A stretch of 64,000 nt of DNA, from assembly GCF_900104805.1 (NCBI RefSeq), contig NZ_LT629751.1:124001-188000 (forward strand), in the 5' to 3' direction. The notes under the pieces are model-generated. The model searched no databases. It was not told the DNA's origin and saw nothing but the letters and a program-made list of their open reading frames with translations. Shown piece after piece: positions 1 to 10,654 of the stretch. A program made the position numbers and the translations under genes. Source of the DNA: Pseudomonas oryzae. Its GTDB lineage: Bacteria > Pseudomonadota > Gammaproteobacteria > Pseudomonadales > Pseudomonadaceae. Position 1 is the first letter of the stretch. Every line of letters starts with the position of its first letter.

Positions 1-1
1 C

Positions 2-607
2 GCTCTGGCGCAGCGGGTGAACAACGTCACCCGCCGGCTGATCGCGCAGACGCCGGTGTTCCGCCCCGATGCGGTGCGCTGGAACTGGGAAACCAATGTG
101 ATCGCCAGCGACGAGCTGAACGCTAACGTCGGCCCGGGCGGCAAGGTCATCGTCTACAGCGGCCTGATCCAGAAGCTGAACCTCACCGACGACGAACTGG
201 CCGCGGTGCTGGGACACGAGATCGCCCATGCCTTGCGCGAGCACAGTCGCGAGGCCATGTCCAAGGCCTACGGCGCCGAGATCGCCAAGCAGAGCGCCGC
301 GACGCTGCTGGGCCTGGGGCAGGTCGGCAGCGAGCTGACCGGGGCCGCGCTGCAGTACGGCATGACCCTGCCCAACAGCCGTGGCAACGAGAACGAGGCC
401 GACCTGATCGGTCTCGAGCTGGCGGCGCGGGCCGGCTACGATCCCAACGCGGCGATCACCCTGTGGAACAAGATGAGCCGGGCCGGCAATGGTGCGCCAC
501 CGGAGTTCATGAGTACCCACCCGTCGTCCTCCACCCGCGTCGCCAACCTCAAGGCGGCCATCCCGCGCGTCATGCCGCTGTACCAGCAGGCGAGGGGGCA
601 GCGCTGA
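2..607 (+). CDS. M48-family metalloprotease, 5' end missing
   Basis: This is the C-terminal 201 residues of a zinc metallopeptidase of the M48 family (BepA/LoiP type). The reading frame is open to the left edge, so the start and any signal peptide are outside the window; a GTG at 17 is an internal codon, not a supported start. The catalytic zinc motif HEIAH is present, and the third zinc ligand is expected in the NENEAD segment about 60 residues later. The STHPSS segment near the C-terminus is typical of the family. Relatives are periplasmic or inner-membrane quality-control proteases acting on envelope proteins; that localisation is inferred from the family only. It is followed by 250 bases of non-coding DNA before rplM and is not obviously co-transcribed with it. 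Confidence 0.85.
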   Translation, partial: ALAQRVNNVTRRLIAQTPVFRPDAVRWNWETNVIASDELNANVGPGGKVIVYSGLIQKLNLTDDELAAVLGHEIAHALREHSREAMSKAYGAEIAKQSAATLLGLGQVGSELTGAALQYGMTLPNSRGNENEADLIGLELAARAGYDPNAAITLWNKMSRAGNGAPPEFMSTHPSSSTRVANLKAAIPRVMPLYQQARGQR

Positions 608-789
608 AGGCAGGAGAAGGCTGCGATTGCGGCTTGTGTTTTTCGTGCGAATCGGTAAAATTCGCCAGCTTTCGTGACGGGGGATGCCTAGCCCGTCCTG
701 CTCGGTGGGAATGCCTGGCCCGCCGATTTTGCTGAAGCAGACGCACTGACCCGAGCCCCCGATTAGTGTCTGCAGAGGCTGCCGTTGCC

Positions 790-819
790 TTGAAAGAGGC
801 AAGAACTGTCCAGTAAGAT
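790..819 (+). promoter_or_regulatory. Candidate sigma-70 promoter of rplM-rpsI
   Basis: TTGAAA at 790-795 and TAAGAT at 814-819 are separated by 18 bases and lie about 40 bases before the rplM ATG. The rest of the 608-860 gap holds no gene I can support. The leader contains a short GGCCTC/GAGGC hairpin at about 841-852 just before the start codon, which could matter for translation. Confidence 0.5.
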
Positions 820-860
820 TCGCCGCTCAATTTTTTGGGTGGCCTCTGAGGCTATAACGA

Positions 861-1289
861 ATGAAAACTTTCTCTGCGAAACCGGAAACCGTTAAGCGCG
901 ACTGGTACGTCGTCGACGCTGCTGGCCAGACCCTGGGTCGTCTGGCCACTGAAATCGCCAGCCGCCTGCGTGGCAAGCACAAGCCTGAGTACACTCCGCA
1001 CGTCGATACCGGCGACTACATCGTCGTGATCAACGCCGAGCAGGTGCGTGTGACCGGTGCCAAGAGCTCCGACAAGATGTACTACCATCACTCCGGTTTC
1101 CCGGGTGGCATCAAGTCGATCAGCTTCGAGAAGCTGATCGCCAAGGCGCCCGAGCGCGTGATCGAGACCGCAGTCAAAGGCATGCTGCCGAAGAACCCGC
1201 TGGGTCGCGACATGTATCGCAAGCTGAAAGTGTATGCCGGTGCCAGCCACCCGCACACCGCTCAGCAGCCCCAAGAACTGAAGATTTAA
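861..1289 (+). CDS. rplM: 50S ribosomal protein L13
   Basis: L13 is an early-assembly protein of the large ribosomal subunit and binds 23S rRNA. The 142-residue length equals the usual bacterial L13. Family sequence is recognisable throughout, including [11 protein letters not shown] near the N-terminus, the [12 protein letters not shown] strand and the MLPKNPLGR segment. The ATG at 861 is the only start that gives the normal N-terminus. It forms a two-gene operon with rpsI, 15 bases downstream, the usual arrangement in proteobacteria. No strong Shine-Dalgarno is visible before the ATG; L13 autoregulates this operon in E. coli, so a structured leader would not be surprising, but that is inference here. 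Confidence 0.98.
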   Translation: MKTFSAKPETVKRDWYVVDAAGQTLGRLATEIASRLRGKHKPEYTPHVDTGDYIVVINAEQVRVTGAKSSDKMYYHHSGFPGGIKSISFEKLIAKAPERVIETAVKGMLPKNPLGRDMYRKLKVYAGASHPHTAQQPQELKI

Positions 1290-1304
1290 CGGAATAGGCT
1301 CAAT

Positions 1305-1697
1305 ATGTCGGCGACTCAAAACTACGGCACCGGCCGTCGCAAGACCGCTACCGCGCGTGTATTCCTGCGTCCGGGCACTGGCAAGATCTCCATCAACAAT
1401 CGCAGCCTGGAGCAGTTCTTCGGCCGCGAGACCGCTCGCATGGTGGTTCGCCAGCCGCTCGAGCTGACCGAGAACGTCGAGAAGTTCGACGTCTACGTCA
1501 CCGTTGCCGGTGGCGGCGTCAGCGGCCAGGCCGGTGCGATCCGTCACGGCATCACCCGCGCTCTGATCGAGTACGACGAAACCCTGCGCAGCCCGCTGCG
1601 CAAGGCCGGCTACGTCACTCGCGACGCCCGTGAAGTCGAGCGTAAGAAGATCGGTCTGCGCAAGGCGCGCAAGCGTCCGCAGTACTCCAAGCGTTAA
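1305..1697 (+). CDS. rpsI: 30S ribosomal protein S9
   Basis: S9 is a small-subunit protein whose basic C-terminal tail reaches the P-site tRNA. The 130-residue product has the family start [16 protein letters not shown], the [15 protein letters not shown] core and a basic tail ending QYSKR, where the final Lys-Arg is the tRNA-contacting end. It follows rplM by 15 bases and is co-transcribed with it. A strong intrinsic terminator begins 15 bases after the stop codon and closes the operon. Confidence 0.98.
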   Translation: MSATQNYGTGRRKTATARVFLRPGTGKISINNRSLEQFFGRETARMVVRQPLELTENVEKFDVYVTVAGGGVSGQAGAIRHGITRALIEYDETLRSPLRKAGYVTRDAREVERKKIGLRKARKRPQYSKR

Positions 1698-1711
1698 TTC
1701 CCGCGCTTGCG

Positions 1712-1750
1712 AAAAACGCCCAGACTCCTTTGGAATCTGGGCGTTTTTTT
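1712..1750 (+). terminator. Rho-independent terminator of rplM-rpsI
   Basis: CGCCCAGA (1717-1724) pairs perfectly with TCTGGGCG (1736-1743) around an 11-base loop, followed by a run of T residues to 1750. Confidence 0.9.
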
Positions 1751-1838
1751 ATGGGCGCGATTCGGCTGCGACAGTCTGTCGCAGCTCGAAAAGCCTTGTG
1801 CGGTAAGGGTTTGCCGGTATTTGTTGCCAGTTATTACC

Positions 1839-1867
1839 TTGTCAGCACAGGGGCTTTTCTTTACCAT
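1839..1867 (+). promoter_or_regulatory. Candidate promoter of petABC
   Basis: TTGTCA (1839-1844) and TACCAT (1862-1867) are spaced by 17 bases, about 80 bases before petA. It is the best sigma-70 match in the 1751-1949 gap, which otherwise shows no gene. Confidence 0.4.
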
Positions 1868-1949
1868 CTGGCGGATTTTTTGCGCAGCTGGTTTTAACTA
1901 GAGTGTGCCTGCCCCAGCAGGTCACAGAAAGCTGATGGGAGACGACTGA

Positions 1950-2543
1950 ATGAGTAATGACGGCGTGAATGTGGGCCGGCGTCGGTTCCTCGTCGCTGCC
2001 ACCTCGGTGGTGGGGGCGGCTGGAGCTGTCGGTGCTGCGGTCCCGTTCGTGGGGTCATGGTTCCCCAGTGCCAAGGCCAAGGCAGCCGGTGCCCCGGTCA
2101 AGGTGAACGTGGCGAAGATCGAGCCGGGTCAGCAGATCGTTGCTGAATGGCGCGGCAAGCCGGTGTTCATCGTGCGCCGCACCGACGAGATCCTGGCCAA
2201 CCTGGCCAAGATCGAGGGTTCCATGGCGGATCCGGAGTCCAAGGCTTCCGTACAACCGACCTATGTGGATCCCAAGGTCCGCTCGATCAAGCCCGAGCTG
2301 CTGGTCGTCGAAGGCCTGTGCACCCACCTGGGTTGCGCGCCGTCCTTCCGTCCCGAAGTCGCCCCGGCTGACCTGGGTGCCGACTGGGTGGGCGGCTACT
2401 TCTGCCCCTGCCACGGTTCCCGCTACGACCTGGCCGGTCGCGTGTACAAGGCACAGCCGGCGCCGCTGAACCTGCCGGTGCCGCCGTACACCTTCGAGAC
2501 CGATGAAGTCATCATCATCGGCGTGGATCAGGAGAAAGCCTGA
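1950..2543 (+). CDS. petA: Ubiquinol-cytochrome c reductase, Rieske iron-sulfur subunit
   Basis: This is the 2Fe-2S subunit of the cytochrome bc1 complex, which passes electrons from quinol to cytochrome c1 at the periplasmic face of the inner membrane. The 197-residue protein has a twin-arginine N-terminus (GRRRFLV, residues 9-15) followed by a single membrane anchor to about residue 36. The Rieske boxes CTHLGC (124-129) and CPCHGS (152-157) supply the expected ligands C124, H126, C152 and H155 and the disulfide pair C129-C154. Its TGA overlaps the petB ATG by one base, indicating a translationally coupled petABC operon. Confidence 0.97.
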   Translation: MSNDGVNVGRRRFLVAATSVVGAAGAVGAAVPFVGSWFPSAKAKAAGAPVKVNVAKIEPGQQIVAEWRGKPVFIVRRTDEILANLAKIEGSMADPESKASVQPTYVDPKVRSIKPELLVVEGLCTHLGCAPSFRPEVAPADLGADWVGGYFCPCHGSRYDLAGRVYKAQPAPLNLPVPPYTFETDEVIIIGVDQEKA

Positions 2544-3754
2544 TGAGCAAATTCATGGAATGGGTTGACGCCCGCTTCCCCGCCACCAAGATGTGGGAAG
2601 ATCATCTGAGCAAGTACTACGCTCCGAAGAACTTCAACTTCTGGTACTTCTTCGGCTCCCTGGCACTGCTGGTGCTGGTCAACCAGATCCTCACCGGCAT
2701 CTGGCTGACCATGAGCTTCGAGCCGTCCGCCGAAGGCGCCTTCGCCTCCGTCGAATACATCATGCGCGATGTGGAGTACGGCTGGATCCTGCGCTACATG
2801 CACTCCACCGGCGCTTCGGCGTTCTTCGTGGTGGTGTATCTGCACATGTTCCGCGGCCTGATGTACGGCTCCTACCAGAAGCCGCGCGAGCTGGTGTGGA
2901 TCTTCGGCATGCTGATCTACCTGGCGCTGATGGCCGAGGCCTTCATGGGCTACCTGCTGCCGTGGGGCCAGATGTCCTACTGGGGCGCCCAGGTGATCAT
3001 CTCGCTGTTCGGTGCGATCCCGGTGATCGGTGCCGACCTGACCCAGTGGATCCGTGGTGACTACCTGATCTCCGGCATCACCCTGAACCGCTTCTTCGCC
3101 CTGCACGTGATCGCGCTGCCGATCGTCATCCTGGGCCTGGTCGTGCTGCACATCATCGCGCTGCACGAAGTGGGTTCGAACAACCCGGATGGCGTCGACA
3201 TCAAGAAGAAGAAGGACGAGAACGGCATTCCGCTGGACGGCATTCCGTTCCACCCCTACTACACCGTCAAGGACATCGTCGGCGTGGTGGTGTTCCTGTT
3301 CGTGTTCTGCACCGTGATCTTCTTCTTCCCGGAGATGGGTGGCTACTTCCTCGAGAAGCCGAACTTCGAGACCGCGAACCCGTTCAAGACCCCGGCACAC
3401 ATCGCTCCGGTGTGGTACTTCACCCCGTTCTACGCCATCCTGCGCGCCGTTCCGGACAAGCTGCTCGGCGTGATCGCCATGGGCGCCGCCATCGCCGTAC
3501 TGTTCGTCCTGCCGTGGCTGGACCGCAGCCCCGTGCGCTCCATGCGCTACAAGGGCTGGATGAGCAAGCTGTGGCTGCTGGTGTTCTGCGTGTCCTTCGT
3601 GATCCTCGGCGTGCTGGGCGTGCTGTCGCCGACCCCGGGCCGCACCCTGCTGTCCCAGGTCTGCACCATTCTGTACTTCGCCTTCTTCATCCTGATGCCG
3701 TTCTACACCCGGATGGAGAAGACCAAACCGGTTCCGGAAAGGGTGACTGGCTGA
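2543..3754 (+). CDS. petB: Cytochrome b subunit of the bc1 complex
   Basis: This is the di-haem membrane core of the bc1 complex and holds both quinone sites. The 403-residue length fits a full-length bacterial cytochrome b with eight membrane helices. Candidate haem ligands are H87/H101 in helix B and H188/H203 in helix D. The second pair has 14 intervening residues instead of the 13 found in mitochondrial and alphaproteobacterial proteins. The PEW-type quinol motif region lies in the C-terminal half (around ANPFKTPAHIAPVWYF). It overlaps petA and petC by one base each, so the three subunits are translationally coupled. Confidence 0.97.
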   Translation: MSKFMEWVDARFPATKMWEDHLSKYYAPKNFNFWYFFGSLALLVLVNQILTGIWLTMSFEPSAEGAFASVEYIMRDVEYGWILRYMHSTGASAFFVVVYLHMFRGLMYGSYQKPRELVWIFGMLIYLALMAEAFMGYLLPWGQMSYWGAQVIISLFGAIPVIGADLTQWIRGDYLISGITLNRFFALHVIALPIVILGLVVLHIIALHEVGSNNPDGVDIKKKKDENGIPLDGIPFHPYYTVKDIVGVVVFLFVFCTVIFFFPEMGGYFLEKPNFETANPFKTPAHIAPVWYFTPFYAILRAVPDKLLGVIAMGAAIAVLFVLPWLDRSPVRSMRYKGWMSKLWLLVFCVSFVILGVLGVLSPTPGRTLLSQVCTILYFAFFILMPFYTRMEKTKPVPERVTG

Positions 3755-4533
3755 TGAAAAAGCAATTTGCTGCACTGATTTTCGCGCTGCTGCCGGCCTT
3801 TTCCTTTGCCGCGAGCACCGAGTACCCGCTGGACAAGGTCGATGTCGACTTCACCGACAAGGCCGCCCTGCAGGATGGCGCGCGTACCTTCGCCAACTAC
3901 TGCATGGGTTGCCACGGCGCCCAGTTCCAGCGTTACGAGCGCGTGGCCAAGGATCTCGGCATCCCTGAGCAGGTGATGATGGAGAACCTGGTCTTCACCG
4001 GCGCCAAGATCGGCGACCACATGAAGACCGGCATGCAGCCGCAGGACGCCAAGGTGTGGTTCGGCGCCGCGCCGCCGGACCTGACCCTGGTTGCCCGCGT
4101 GCGTGGCAACGACTGGCTGTATACCTACCTGCGCACCTTCTATGAAGACCCGGCGCGTCCGTATGGTGTGAACAACAAGGTGTTCCCGAACGTCGGCATG
4201 CCCAACGTGCTGAGCAGCCTGCAGGGCCGTCAGGTCATCGGCTGCAAGCAGGTCCAGGTGGTCGAGCACGGCAAGAAGGTGTTCGATCCGCTGACCGGTA
4301 CCCCGGTGACCGAGGAAGGCTGCGACCAGCTGACCATCGTGCCGAAGACCGGTGAGCTGAGCGAGGCCGAGTTCGACGAGAAGGTCAAGAACCTGGTCAG
4401 CTTCCTGGCCTACTCGGCCAACCCGGTCAAGCTGGAGAGCCAGCGCATCGGTACCTACGTGCTGCTGTTCCTGGCGTTCTTCTTCGTGTTCGCCTACCTG
4501 CTGAAGCGTGAGTACTGGAAAGACGTCCACTAA
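3754..4533 (+). CDS. petC: Cytochrome c1 subunit of the bc1 complex
   Basis: This is the c-type haem subunit that accepts electrons from the Rieske centre. The ATG at 3754 overlaps the petB stop and starts a clear signal peptide ([20 protein letters not shown]); the frame is open further upstream inside petB, but that part has no petC character. The haem-binding motif CMGCH is at residues 50-54. A C-terminal membrane anchor (about residues 236-253) precedes the final KREYWKDVH. The 259-residue length is normal for the family. It is the last gene of the operon; a GC-rich hairpin follows before sspA. Confidence 0.96.
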   Translation: MKKQFAALIFALLPAFSFAASTEYPLDKVDVDFTDKAALQDGARTFANYCMGCHGAQFQRYERVAKDLGIPEQVMMENLVFTGAKIGDHMKTGMQPQDAKVWFGAAPPDLTLVARVRGNDWLYTYLRTFYEDPARPYGVNNKVFPNVGMPNVLSSLQGRQVIGCKQVQVVEHGKKVFDPLTGTPVTEEGCDQLTIVPKTGELSEAEFDEKVKNLVSFLAYSANPVKLESQRIGTYVLLFLAFFFVFAYLLKREYWKDVH

Positions 4534-4557
4534 GCCGTCCTTCCCGTTCTCAACCAT

Positions 4558-4577
4558 GCGCGCCCTCCGGGGCGCGC
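4558..4577 (+). terminator. Hairpin downstream of petC
   Basis: GCGCGCC pairs with GGCGCGC around a short loop, followed by a T-poor stretch. It may be a weak terminator or processing point between petABC and sspAB. Confidence 0.4.
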
Positions 4578-4619
4578 ATGTGTTTCTGCCGTCCTGAAAT
4601 CTCTCGTCTGGAGGGAGCC

Positions 4620-5237
4620 ATGGCTGCGTTCAATCGCCTGGCCTGTTTTTCCGATCCCGCCGATCACTATTCGCACCGGGTGCGCATCGTCCTCGCCGAG
4701 AAAGCGGTGGGGGCCGAGATCATCGAGGTGCCGGCCGGCCAGTTCTCCGCACAGTTGGTCGAGGTCAACCCTTACGGGAGCCTGCCGACCCTGGTCGACC
4801 GTGACCTGGCCTTGTACGAGCCGTCCGTGGTGATGGAGTATCTGGACGAGCGTTATCCGCATCCGCCTTTGTTGCCGGTGTATCCGGTGGCGCGTGCCAA
4901 CAGCCGCTTGCTGATGCACCGCATCCAGCGTGACTGGTGCGTGCTGGTCGATCGCATTCTCGATGCGCGCAGCGCCGAAGCGGTACGCGCGCAGGCGCGC
5001 AAGGAGCTGCGCGAGAGCCTGATCGGCGTGGCGGCGCTGTTCGCCGGCAAGCCGTTCTTCCTCAGCGAGGAGTTCAGCATGGTCGATTGCTGTCTGCTGC
5101 CGATTCTCTGGCGTCTGCCGCTACTCGACATCGAGCTGCCGCGCCAGGCCAAACCCCTGCTGGACTACATGGAGCGGCTGTTCGCGCGCGACAGTTTCCA
5201 GGCCAGCCTGAGCGCCATCGAGCGCGCCATGCGCTGA
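4620..5237 (+). CDS. sspA: Stringent starvation protein A
   Basis: SspA is a glutathione-S-transferase-fold protein that binds RNA polymerase and alters transcription during starvation and acid stress; in Pseudomonas and Francisella relatives it takes part in virulence regulation. The ATG at 4620 is preceded by a good Shine-Dalgarno (GGAGGGAG, 4610-4617) and gives the family N-terminus [13 protein letters not shown]; an in-frame ATG at 4578 is less likely. The thioredoxin-like half holds [29 protein letters not shown], and the all-alpha half follows. Length is 205 residues. It lies directly upstream of sspB, as in most gammaproteobacteria. Confidence 0.95.
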   Translation: MAAFNRLACFSDPADHYSHRVRIVLAEKAVGAEIIEVPAGQFSAQLVEVNPYGSLPTLVDRDLALYEPSVVMEYLDERYPHPPLLPVYPVARANSRLLMHRIQRDWCVLVDRILDARSAEAVRAQARKELRESLIGVAALFAGKPFFLSEEFSMVDCCLLPILWRLPLLDIELPRQAKPLLDYMERLFARDSFQASLSAIERAMR

Positions 5238-5250
5238 AGGAGTCATAGAG

Positions 5251-5649
5251 ATGAATTCGAATCGCCCCTACCTGCTGCGGGCTCTGTACGAGTGGATCGT
5301 CGACAACAACTGCACCCCGCACATCCTGGTGGCGGCCGAGTACCCGGGAGCGCGGGTGCCGGCTGGCTACGCCAAGGACGGCCAGATCGTCCTCAATATC
5401 TCGCCCAGCGCAGTGCGCTACCTGCAGATGGGCAACGAGGTGCTGACCTTCGAGGGGCGCTTCGGTGGCGTGGCGCAGAGCCTGTACGTGCCAGTCGGCG
5501 CGGTGCTGGCGATCTATGCGCGCGAGAACGGCCAGGGCATGGCCTTCGATCTGGAGGAGCCCGAGGCGGAAGCGGCCGACGAGGGGCCGTCGGGCGACGA
5601 CGAGCCGCCGCGTCCCAGCGGCCGACCGAGTCTCAAGGTGGTCAAGTAA
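5251..5649 (+). CDS. sspB: ClpXP protease specificity-enhancing factor
   Basis: SspB is the adaptor that delivers ssrA-tagged proteins from stalled ribosomes to ClpXP. The 132-residue protein has the substrate-binding fold at the N-terminus (SNRPYLLRALYEWIVDNNCTPHI, VVLNISPSAVRYL-like strands, GRFGG) and a disordered acidic linker. It ends with the short ClpX-binding tail PSLKVVK, which is intact. It lies 13 bases after sspA, with SD-like AAGGAG before its ATG, and is followed by a bidirectional terminator. Confidence 0.95.
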   Translation: MNSNRPYLLRALYEWIVDNNCTPHILVAAEYPGARVPAGYAKDGQIVLNISPSAVRYLQMGNEVLTFEGRFGGVAQSLYVPVGAVLAIYARENGQGMAFDLEEPEAEAADEGPSGDDEPPRPSGRPSLKVVK

Positions 5650-5663
5650 GCGCGCTGTTCGCG

Positions 5664-5707
5664 ACAACAAACAAAAAAGGCGATCCGAGGATCGCCTTTT
5701 TTGTTGT
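5664..5707. terminator. Bidirectional terminator between sspB and the BON lipoprotein gene
   Basis: GGCGATC (5679-5685) pairs with GATCGCC (5690-5696). The stem is extended by A-rich and T-rich flanks that also pair (ACAACA.../...TGTTGT), so it can serve both converging operons. Confidence 0.9.
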
Positions 5708-5720
5708 CCGCAGCCGGCGC

Positions 5721-7240
<1,520 letters not shown>

Positions 7241-7244
<4 letters not shown>

Positions 7245-9049
7245 CGGGTGGCGGCTTCCAGGCGGTAGAGCTGGCCGTCGCGGTACTCGGCCCACGGCAG
7301 GCTGCGGCTGATGCGCTGGCCGGGGGCGAGCTGCAGGCTGCCGGACAGGCCGTCGATCCGGGTGCTCGGCATGGTCTGCAGCTGACCGAGGCGCGGCGCC
7401 AGGCGGTAGGCGTCGGCGCCCATGGCGTACAGGCGGCCGAGGCTGCCGGCGGCGGCCGGCCACTGGCCGATCACCTGCTCGCGCAGCGGATCCGTCGCGC
7501 CGAGCAGCCAGGGGGTCTCGCAGAAGCGGATGCCGTCGAGATCGAGGTCTTGCGCCGGGTCGTTGCTGCCGCTGAACAGGTGCGAGGTGGCGTACACCGG
7601 CAGGTCGCCTGCGTACTGGAAGGCCAGGGTCGGCTTGATCTGCCGCGCCTGCGCCGGGGTGGCGGCGAGGAACACGAAGTCGACGTCCTGGCGCCGGGCC
7701 GGCTGGGCTTCGACCGGGCTGCCGAGCGTCTCGCCCAGGCGCTTGGCGCGTGTCTCGCTGGCGCGCAGCTGGAGCAGGTCGGCGATCTGCTGGGCCAGGC
7801 GCACTGGCTGGTCGACGTGCTCGGCGGCGATCAGGCTGCCACCGCGCGCCTGCCAGTCCTGGCGGAAGGCATTGAGCACGCGGGTGCCCCACTCGCCGCT
7901 GGGAACCAGGGCCACAGCGCGGCGCATTCCGTCCTTCCAGGCGCGTTCGGCGACTGCGCGGGCCTCGTCCTCGGCGGCGAGACCGAACTGGAAAAGCTGG
8001 GCAGGGCCTTCGCCGCCATTTTCGCTGTAGTTGAGTGCCAGGGTGGCGATCGGCAGCTGCGCGCGGCCGTTGAGCTGGTTGACCAGCGGCTTTTCCAGCG
8101 GGCCGACCACCAGCTGTACGCCGTCGGCCTGCGCCTGGCGGTAGAAGCTGTCGAGGTCGGTCAGGTTGCTGCTGTCATGCACGCTGATGTGCACCGGGTC
8201 GTTGCTCTGGTAGTGGGCAGCGAGGAAGCCGTCGCGCAGGGCCTGGGCGACGCTGGCGAGTTGGCCCTGTTGCGGCAGCAGCAGCGCCACGCGGGTCAGC
8301 GGGCGGGCGGCGATTTCCTGCAGCTGGACCAGCGGCTGCGGCAGCTGGCGGGCGGCCGGATGCTGCGGGTGCTGGGCCTGCCATTCGGTGATGGCGGCCA
8401 CTTGCTGGGCGGGAGTGGCGTTGCTGCGCGCCAGGCGGCCCAGTTCCAGCCAGCCGGCAAGGTCATCGCCGGTGCCGGCGGGGGCCTCCAGCTGGCCGCT
8501 CGGCAGGCTGGCGACCAGGGTCCAGATCGCCTCGTGGTTGCTCGCGGCGGCCTGCTCCTTGAGCAGCGGAGCGATGAACACCCGCTCGCGGGTGGCGGCC
8601 AGCAGCTGTTCGTCGGCCTGCAGGGCATTGGCACGCGCCAGCTGGCTGCGCACCTGCTGGTGCACCGGCAGTTCGGCGAGGCGGGCGAAGCTCGGGTGCT
8701 GCAGGGCGGCGAGGGCGGCCTTGGGCTTGGCGCGGGCGATCGCCAGTTCGGCGCCGAGGGTGCTGGCGAAGATCTGCTGGGCGGGCGGCAGATCTTCCAG
8801 CTGGACCAGGTCGAGGATCTGCTGGGTCTGCGCCAGGTTGCCCTGGCTCAGTGCCAGGTCGGCCGCGGACAGGCGCAGCCGGCTGGCGTCTTCCGCTTTG
8901 CCCTTGGCGGCCTGTTGCAGCAGCTGTTCGATGCCGGCCTGGGGCTTGCCCGGCAGTTCGCCGAGGCCGGGGGCGGCTTGCTGGCCGGCGCAGGCGCACA
9001 GCAGGCTGGCCAGGCAGAGGACGGAAAGGGGACGCAGGCTGGCGATCAT
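7241..9049 (-). CDS. lpoA: Penicillin-binding protein activator LpoA
   Basis: LpoA is an outer-membrane lipoprotein that reaches through the periplasm to stimulate the transpeptidase activity of the class A synthase PBP1a. The start at 9049 gives a lipoprotein signal MIASLRPLSVLCLASLLCAC with lipobox Cys20. The N-terminal half is a helical TPR-like domain. The C-terminal half is a periplasmic-binding-protein-like domain beginning near LTRVALLLPQQGQLASVAQALRDGF. Length is 602 residues, typical of Pseudomonas LpoA. It is divergent from rsmI and heads the lpoA-yraN-gmhA-dolP operon. Confidence 0.93.
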
Positions 9050-9085
9050 GTGAGGAATTCCGATTCGCAGTCTTGAAAGGCGGCA

Positions 9086-9140
9086 ATTGTACCCAAGCCC
9101 CGCCGCGGGTGCGATCTTGGCTGGGCTAAACCGGTACAAT
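9086..9140. promoter_or_regulatory. Divergent -10 elements between lpoA and rsmI
   Basis: TACAAT occurs on the plus strand at 9135-9140 for rsmI and on the minus strand at 9091-9086 for lpoA. Neither has a convincing -35 at the right spacing, so these are candidates only. Confidence 0.3.
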
Positions 9141-9170
9141 GCCCGCTTTGACTGGCAACGGGATGGCGAT

Positions 9171-10025
9171 GTGAAGGCTCCGGGTACTCTTTATGTGGTG
9201 GCGACGCCGATCGGCAATCTGGAGGACATCAGTGCAAGGGCGCTGCGCGTGCTGCGCGAGGTCGTGCTGATCGCCGCCGAGGACACCCGGCACAGTGCGC
9301 GCCTGATGCAGCACTTCGGCATCGCTACGCCGCTGGTCGCCTGCCACGAGCACAACGAGCGCGAACAGGGCTCGCGCCTCGTGCAGCGGCTGCTCGAGGG
9401 CGACGATCTAGCCCTGATCTCCGATGCCGGCACCCCGCTGATTTCCGATCCCGGCTATCACCTGGTGCGCAACGCCCGCGCCGCCGGCGTGCGGGTGGTT
9501 CCGGTGCCCGGTGCCTGCGCCCTGATCGCGGGGCTGTCGGCGTCCGGTCTGCCATCCGATCGCTTCGTCTTCGAGGGCTTCCTCCCGGCGCGCAGCTCCG
9601 GGCGCCGCCAGCGCCTGCTGGATCTGCACGAGGAGCCGCGTACCCTGATCTTCTACGAGGCGCCGCATCGTCTGCTCGAGTCGCTGGCCGACCTGCGCGA
9701 GGTCTTCGGCGCGGCGCGTCAGGCGGTGCTGGCCCGCGAGCTGAGCAAGACCTTCGAGACCATCAAGGGTGCGCCGCTCGGCGAGCTGCACGACTGGGTA
9801 GCGGCCGACGCCAACCAGCAGCGCGGCGAATGCGTGCTGCTGGTCGAGGGCTGGCAGGCGCCGGCGGGCGAGGAGGCGGTCGGCGCCGAGGCGCTGCGGG
9901 TGCTCGATCTGCTGCTCGCCGAGCTGCCGCTCAAGCGTGCCGCGGCCCTGGCGGCGGAGATCACCGGGGTGCGCAAGAATCTGCTCTACCAGCGGGCTCT
10001 GGAACGACAGAAGGACGCGGATTGA
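9171..10025 (+). CDS. rsmI: 16S rRNA (cytidine1402-2'-O)-methyltransferase
   Basis: RsmI uses S-adenosylmethionine to 2'-O-methylate C1402 in the decoding centre of 16S rRNA; RsmH, encoded just downstream in this window, adds the N4-methyl group to the same base. The GTG at 9171 gives the usual N-terminus just before [17 protein letters not shown]; the frame is open further upstream but lacks family sequence there. Tetrapyrrole-methylase-type motifs [31 protein letters not shown] and VVPVPGACA are present. Length is 284 residues. It is directly followed by rnpB. Confidence 0.93.
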   Translation: MKAPGTLYVVATPIGNLEDISARALRVLREVVLIAAEDTRHSARLMQHFGIATPLVACHEHNEREQGSRLVQRLLEGDDLALISDAGTPLISDPGYHLVRNARAAGVRVVPVPGACALIAGLSASGLPSDRFVFEGFLPARSSGRRQRLLDLHEEPRTLIFYEAPHRLLESLADLREVFGAARQAVLARELSKTFETIKGAPLGELHDWVAADANQQRGECVLLVEGWQAPAGEEAVGAEALRVLDLLLAELPLKRAAALAAEITGVRKNLLYQRALERQKDAD

Positions 10026-10027
10026 GC

Positions 10028-10056
10028 TTGTTATCCGGCGGCGCAGTGAGTACCCT
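10028..10056 (+). promoter_or_regulatory. Promoter of rnpB
   Basis: TTGTTA (10028-10033) and TACCCT (10051-10056) are separated by 17 bases and end about 10 bases before the expected 5' end of RNase P RNA. The -35 begins three bases after the rsmI stop codon. Confidence 0.6.
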
Positions 10057-10065
10057 GCGCGCCGG

Positions 10066-10414
10066 AGAGTCGGCCGGACAGTCGCTGCCCTGCTTGCAGG
10101 GGGGAGGAAAGTCCGGGCTCCATAGGGCAGAGTGCCAGGTAACGCCTGGGAGGCGCGAGCCTACGGAAAGTGCCACAGAAAACAACCGCCTAAGCGCGCA
10201 AGCGCCGGTAAGGGTGAAAAGGTGCGGTAAGAGCGCACCGCACGACTGGCAACAGTTCGTGGCTAGGTAAACCCCACTCGGAGCAAGACCAAATAGGGAT
10301 CCATTGGCGTGGCCCGCGCTGGATCCGGGTAGGTTGCTTGAGGCCGTCAGCGATGGCGGTCCTAGAGGAATGACTGTCCTCGACAAAACCCGGCTTACAG
10401 GCCGACTCTCCGAC
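10066..10414 (+). ncRNA. rnpB: RNase P RNA, bacterial class A
   Basis: This is the catalytic RNA of ribonuclease P, which removes tRNA 5' leaders. It begins with AGAGTCGGCCGGACAGTC and ends with the complementary GGCCGACTCTCC, forming helix P1. Hallmark conserved stretches are present in order: GAGGAAAGTCCGGGCTCCATAGGGCAG (split here across helices), GAAAGTGCCACAGAAA, GGTAAGGGTGAAAAGGTGCGGTAAGAGCGCACC-type core, GGGTAGGTTGC and the terminal ACCCGGCTTACAG. The region is intergenic between rsmI and mraZ. Ends are assigned by P1 pairing and could be off by a few bases. Confidence 0.96.
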
Positions 10415-10615
10415 CTTTCCTTCCGCATGAAATCGCTATTTTCCTCTTGTTCTTAATGCCGAAACGCTATTGCTCTTCATAAAGAGCTTTAAGTTAGTGG
10501 CGCCGCTCGTTGAATTGTCCCGTCTGAAGTTCCCGCTGTTTTCCCGCCGTTATTCCACTGGTCAGCTTTTTCTCTAAGTTGCGGTCCGGCAAGGGTTTTT
10601 CCCGTTGAGCTCGCC

Positions 10616-10645
10616 TTGACGGGGTGGAGAAGGCATTTCTATAGT
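10616..10645 (+). promoter_or_regulatory. Main promoter of the dcw cluster (Pmra)
   Basis: TTGACG (10616-10621) and TATAGT (10640-10645) are separated by 18 bases, a strong sigma-70 match. The predicted start near 10652 falls just before the three MraZ boxes. The remainder of the 10415-10723 gap shows only T-rich sequence after rnpB and no gene. Confidence 0.75.
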
Positions 10646-10654
10646 GTGTGAAGG

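Noticed and set aside
608..789. A small protein gene in the gap before rplM
   Set aside because: The only open frames are continuations of shadows of the M48 gene with no ribosome site.
9087..9170. Longer N-terminus for RsmI from the ATG at 9087
   Set aside because: The added residues are unlike any RsmI and cover the candidate -10 element; the GTG at 9171 gives the normal N-terminus.
10415..10615. A possible small gene or RNA between rnpB and the mraZ promoter
   Set aside because: No frame with a ribosome site and no stable conserved structure could be supported; the stretch is mildly T-rich only.
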